Source: Phenylobacterium sp.
GTDB lineage: Bacteria; Pseudomonadota; Alphaproteobacteria; Caulobacterales; Caulobacteraceae
DNA: 45,580 nucleotides
Direction: 5' to 3'
Assembly (NCBI RefSeq): GCF_030697925.1
Contig: NZ_JAUYOJ010000150.1
Span: 1-45,580 of the forward strand
The position numbers were made by a program, and so were the translations under genes. The notes below the pieces were generated by a model. It did no database searches. It was not told the origin of the DNA and was given only the letters and a program-made list of their open reading frames with translations. This document shows positions 44,062-45,580 of this stretch, one piece after another; the stretch's first letter is position 1, and each line of letters opens with the position of its first letter.

Positions 44062-44556
44062 ATGCGACGCCGATGCATCTTGGCCGCCATCTCGATTGCG
44101 CTGGGGGCGTGCGCGGCGCCTGGCGCATCGGCCAACGGCCCGGGGCTCACCGCCCTTGAGCTCGCCCTGAGCACCGATCTCGACGTGCTGGAGGCTCGCG
44201 CGTCTGCAGGCGGCGCCTCCGCCCAGCTAGGCATGTCCCTTCTCCATCGACATGGCCTACGCGGCCTGGCGCGCGCGCCCGACACGGCGGACGTTTGGGC
44301 TGCGCGCGCGGCGGCGCCGCGCGGAGCGCGACCGCAGACGATCCACCTCCCATCGCGTCACGGCTCGCCGGGCCGGGCCGCAATCGTCCCTGCGCCTAGA
44401 AGGGAGCTCACGCTTGGTGAGATGGGGCGGGCGGAAAGTTGTGCGGCCGCGCTGGCGCAGGACGCGGAATCGCCAAAGGCGCAACGGCATTGTGGGGACG
44501 GTTACCTGCCCCTACGCCGCCTTTGGCGGGCGGCCGCAGGGGCCGGTGTGGGTTAG
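44062..44556 (+). CDS. Sel1-like lipoprotein
   Basis: A 164-residue protein whose ATG lies 2 bp after the acyltransferase stop, so it is likely translated by coupling. MRRRCILAAISIALGAC is a lipoprotein signal with Cys17 as the modified residue. Residues about 45-80 have the pattern of one Sel1-like repeat (LEARASAGGASAQLGMSLLHRHGLRGLARAPDTADVW, in two parts). The rest is Arg-rich with two Cys (ESCAAA and RHCGDG) and no family. The Arg-rich middle and odd codon pattern after residue 85 could point to an old frameshift. Confidence 0.6.
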   Translation: MRRRCILAAISIALGACAAPGASANGPGLTALELALSTDLDVLEARASAGGASAQLGMSLLHRHGLRGLARAPDTADVWAARAAAPRGARPQTIHLPSRHGSPGRAAIVPAPRRELTLGEMGRAESCAAALAQDAESPKAQRHCGDGYLPLRRLWRAAAGAGVG

Positions 44557-44565
44557 CATCGCCCA

Positions 44566-45180
44566 ATGCTCCGGCTCGCGATCCTGACCCTGTCCGCGGC
44601 GCTCACCTGGTCGGCGCCGGCCTGGGCCGATCCCTGTGAGGCCATTCCCGAGCAGGGTCCGCTGCCGGGATATCTGGCCTTCGGGGCGAGCTTTTCCGGG
44701 CCGGTTTCCCATGTGATCGACGGCGACTCCATGTGCGTCGCCGTGGGCCCCGGCGTGGCGGACTGGGTCGAAGTGCGCCTCGCGGACTTCCACGCGACAG
44801 AGCTGAGCCAGCCGGGAGGCGCCGCGGCGAAGTCGACCTTGGCGCGGCTCGCGCTGGGCCAGCACGCCGTGTGCGTCGCCAATCTTCGAACCTATGACCG
44901 GATCGCGGCGCGATGCCAGATCCATGGAAGCCCTATCGGGGACCTGATGCGGAACGCCGGCGTCACAGAGGGGCGCGCCGCGGAGGGCCGCGATCCGAAT
45001 GTTCGTCGGGCGGCGGCGGCGTCGCCGGCGCGCGCATCGGCCGGTCCAGCTCCATTCCAGTCGTGCGCTGCGGCGCGGGCGGCCGGCGCCGCGCCCATGT
45101 CCCGGGGCGACCCGGGATACAATCCCAACCTGGATGGCGACGGGGACGGCCTCGCCTGCGAGCCCTACCGGGGGCGCTAG
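44566..45180 (+). CDS. secreted SNase-like nuclease with C-terminal Excalibur domain
   Basis: A 204-residue exported protein (signal peptide ending PAWA). Residues 45-135 follow the staphylococcal-nuclease fold: VSHVIDGDSM, VEVRLADFHATEL and LRTYDRIAARCQIHG. Arg71, Glu79 and Arg112 match the catalytic Arg35/Glu43/Arg87, but the calcium ligand Asp40 is replaced by His76. Residues about 162-204 are an Excalibur calcium-binding domain (SCAAARAAGAAP, then NLDGDGDGLACE) with the Cys pair and DxDxDGxxCE loop. It starts 9 bp after the lipoprotein gene and is probably the last gene of the RTX operon. Reduced or altered metal use is possible. Confidence 0.82.
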   Translation: MLRLAILTLSAALTWSAPAWADPCEAIPEQGPLPGYLAFGASFSGPVSHVIDGDSMCVAVGPGVADWVEVRLADFHATELSQPGGAAAKSTLARLALGQHAVCVANLRTYDRIAARCQIHGSPIGDLMRNAGVTEGRAAEGRDPNVRRAAAASPARASAGPAPFQSCAAARAAGAAPMSRGDPGYNPNLDGDGDGLACEPYRGR

Positions 45181-45237
45181 GCGTGATCATCGCTGGAGGC
45201 CGGCGCCATCAATCTCGTCTGCCGCCCCGGTCAGCTT

Positions 45238-45580
45238 TCACGAGCCGTCCGCGGCCGCCATGGCTCGGGCAAGGTCGACGATCGCGCGCCTGAGCCTGGG
45301 CGGAAGGCTCATGAAGGCCTGGGCGAGTTCAAGTCCGCCGGCCTGGCTCAGGAACGCCGCGTCCAACGGAACGGCGTCTCCGCCGTCTCCCGTCGGCATC
45401 AGATCCGCCGGCCGGCATCCGAGGTGGCTGGCGATCCGCGACATCATCGAGGCCGAGACCCGGTTGGCGCCACGCTCGTATTTCTGCACCTGCTGGAAGC
45501 TGACGCCGATCGCCTCGGCCAGCGTCGACTGGCTTGACCCGATCGACTTGCGCCGGGCGCGGATCTGCATCCCGACCTGG
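45238..45580 (-). CDS. XRE-family transcriptional regulator, cut by the window edge
   Basis: The visible 113 codons hold a Cro/CI-type helix-turn-helix ([36 protein letters not shown], in two parts) and a short C-terminal helix. A Met is present at 45570, but the frame stays open to the window end and reads Q-V-G before it. Related Caulobacterales regulators have V-G-x-x-I/L-R-x-R-R at this point, so the true start is probably outside the window. It faces the RTX operon tail to tail. Target unknown. Confidence 0.88.
   Translation of the reverse strand, partial: QVGMQIRARRKSIGSSQSTLAEAIGVSFQQVQKYERGANRVSASMMSRIASHLGCRPADLMPTGDGGDAVPLDAAFLSQAGGLELAQAFMSLPPRLRRAIVDLARAMAAADGS

Noticed and set aside
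1..45580. tRNA, rRNA, insertion sequence or integrase genes
   Set aside because: I saw no tRNA cloverleaf, rRNA stretch, transposase or integrase frame in any reading frame.

Overview
The window is very GC-rich, almost free of spacer DNA and dominated by families typical of alphaproteobacteria: TIGR01782-type TonB-dependent receptors, the WAMM-type PEP-CTERM tail, and an XRE regulator containing [10 protein letters not shown]. The chitin/GlcNAc locus resembles that of Caulobacter. I infer a chromosome of the Caulobacteraceae (Caulobacter/Phenylobacterium type); the genus is a guess from gene content.

Layout. (1) 2-367: 3' end of an MFS transporter. (2) 608-9870, all minus strand: a copper/silver module. 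Transcription runs from two cupin-like secreted proteins through CopC, CopD and a Cys/Met/His-rich small protein to CusC, CusB and CusA and a His-rich NTF2-like protein. CusA keeps the Met573/623/672 and Asp405 positions of E. coli CusA, and CusB carries a fused CusF domain. The CusC reading frame has an in-frame TAG. (3) 9953-11389: AraC-type regulator plus a VOC protein. (4) 11524-24037: a GlcNAc/chitooligosaccharide utilisation locus. NagA, a SIS-type deaminase and a GntR/UTRA regulator are divergent from a TonB receptor, a GH20 hexosaminidase, an IIA-HPr-EI fusion and an IICB permease. The shared promoter region holds three copies of an 8+3+8 direct-repeat element, and an intrinsic terminator sits 14 nt before the hexosaminidase start. 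(5) 24187-25077: PEP-CTERM exoprotein. (6) 25112-34512: metabolic genes (alpha/beta hydrolase, TetR, VOC, DUF1254, spermidine-synthase-like, AceE/transketolase-like enzyme, gluconokinase, TauD-type dioxygenase). (7) 34632-35686: NIPSNAP protein and a decayed Fic gene. (8) 35891-45180, plus strand: an accessory operon of a lipoprotein, a 2118-residue RTX protein, an HlyC-like lysine acyltransferase, a Sel1-like lipoprotein and a secreted SNase-Excalibur protein. (9) 45238-end: XRE regulator cut by the window edge.

The least ordinary part is region 8. The RTX protein joins an N-terminal lipase-like alpha/beta hydrolase segment, a long Gly/Ala-rich hydrophobic region of pore-former type, about twenty calcium-binding GG repeats and an EF-hand-like segment. 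It is followed by its own HlyC-family acyltransferase (His34; Glu103 where HlyC has Asp92). The gene order is the reverse of hlyCA, and no type I secretion genes are nearby. Two lipoproteins and a nuclease lie in the same apparent operon. I read this as an acylated RTX effector system with hydrolase and pore-forming parts; its target and the roles of the lipoproteins are not shown by the sequence.
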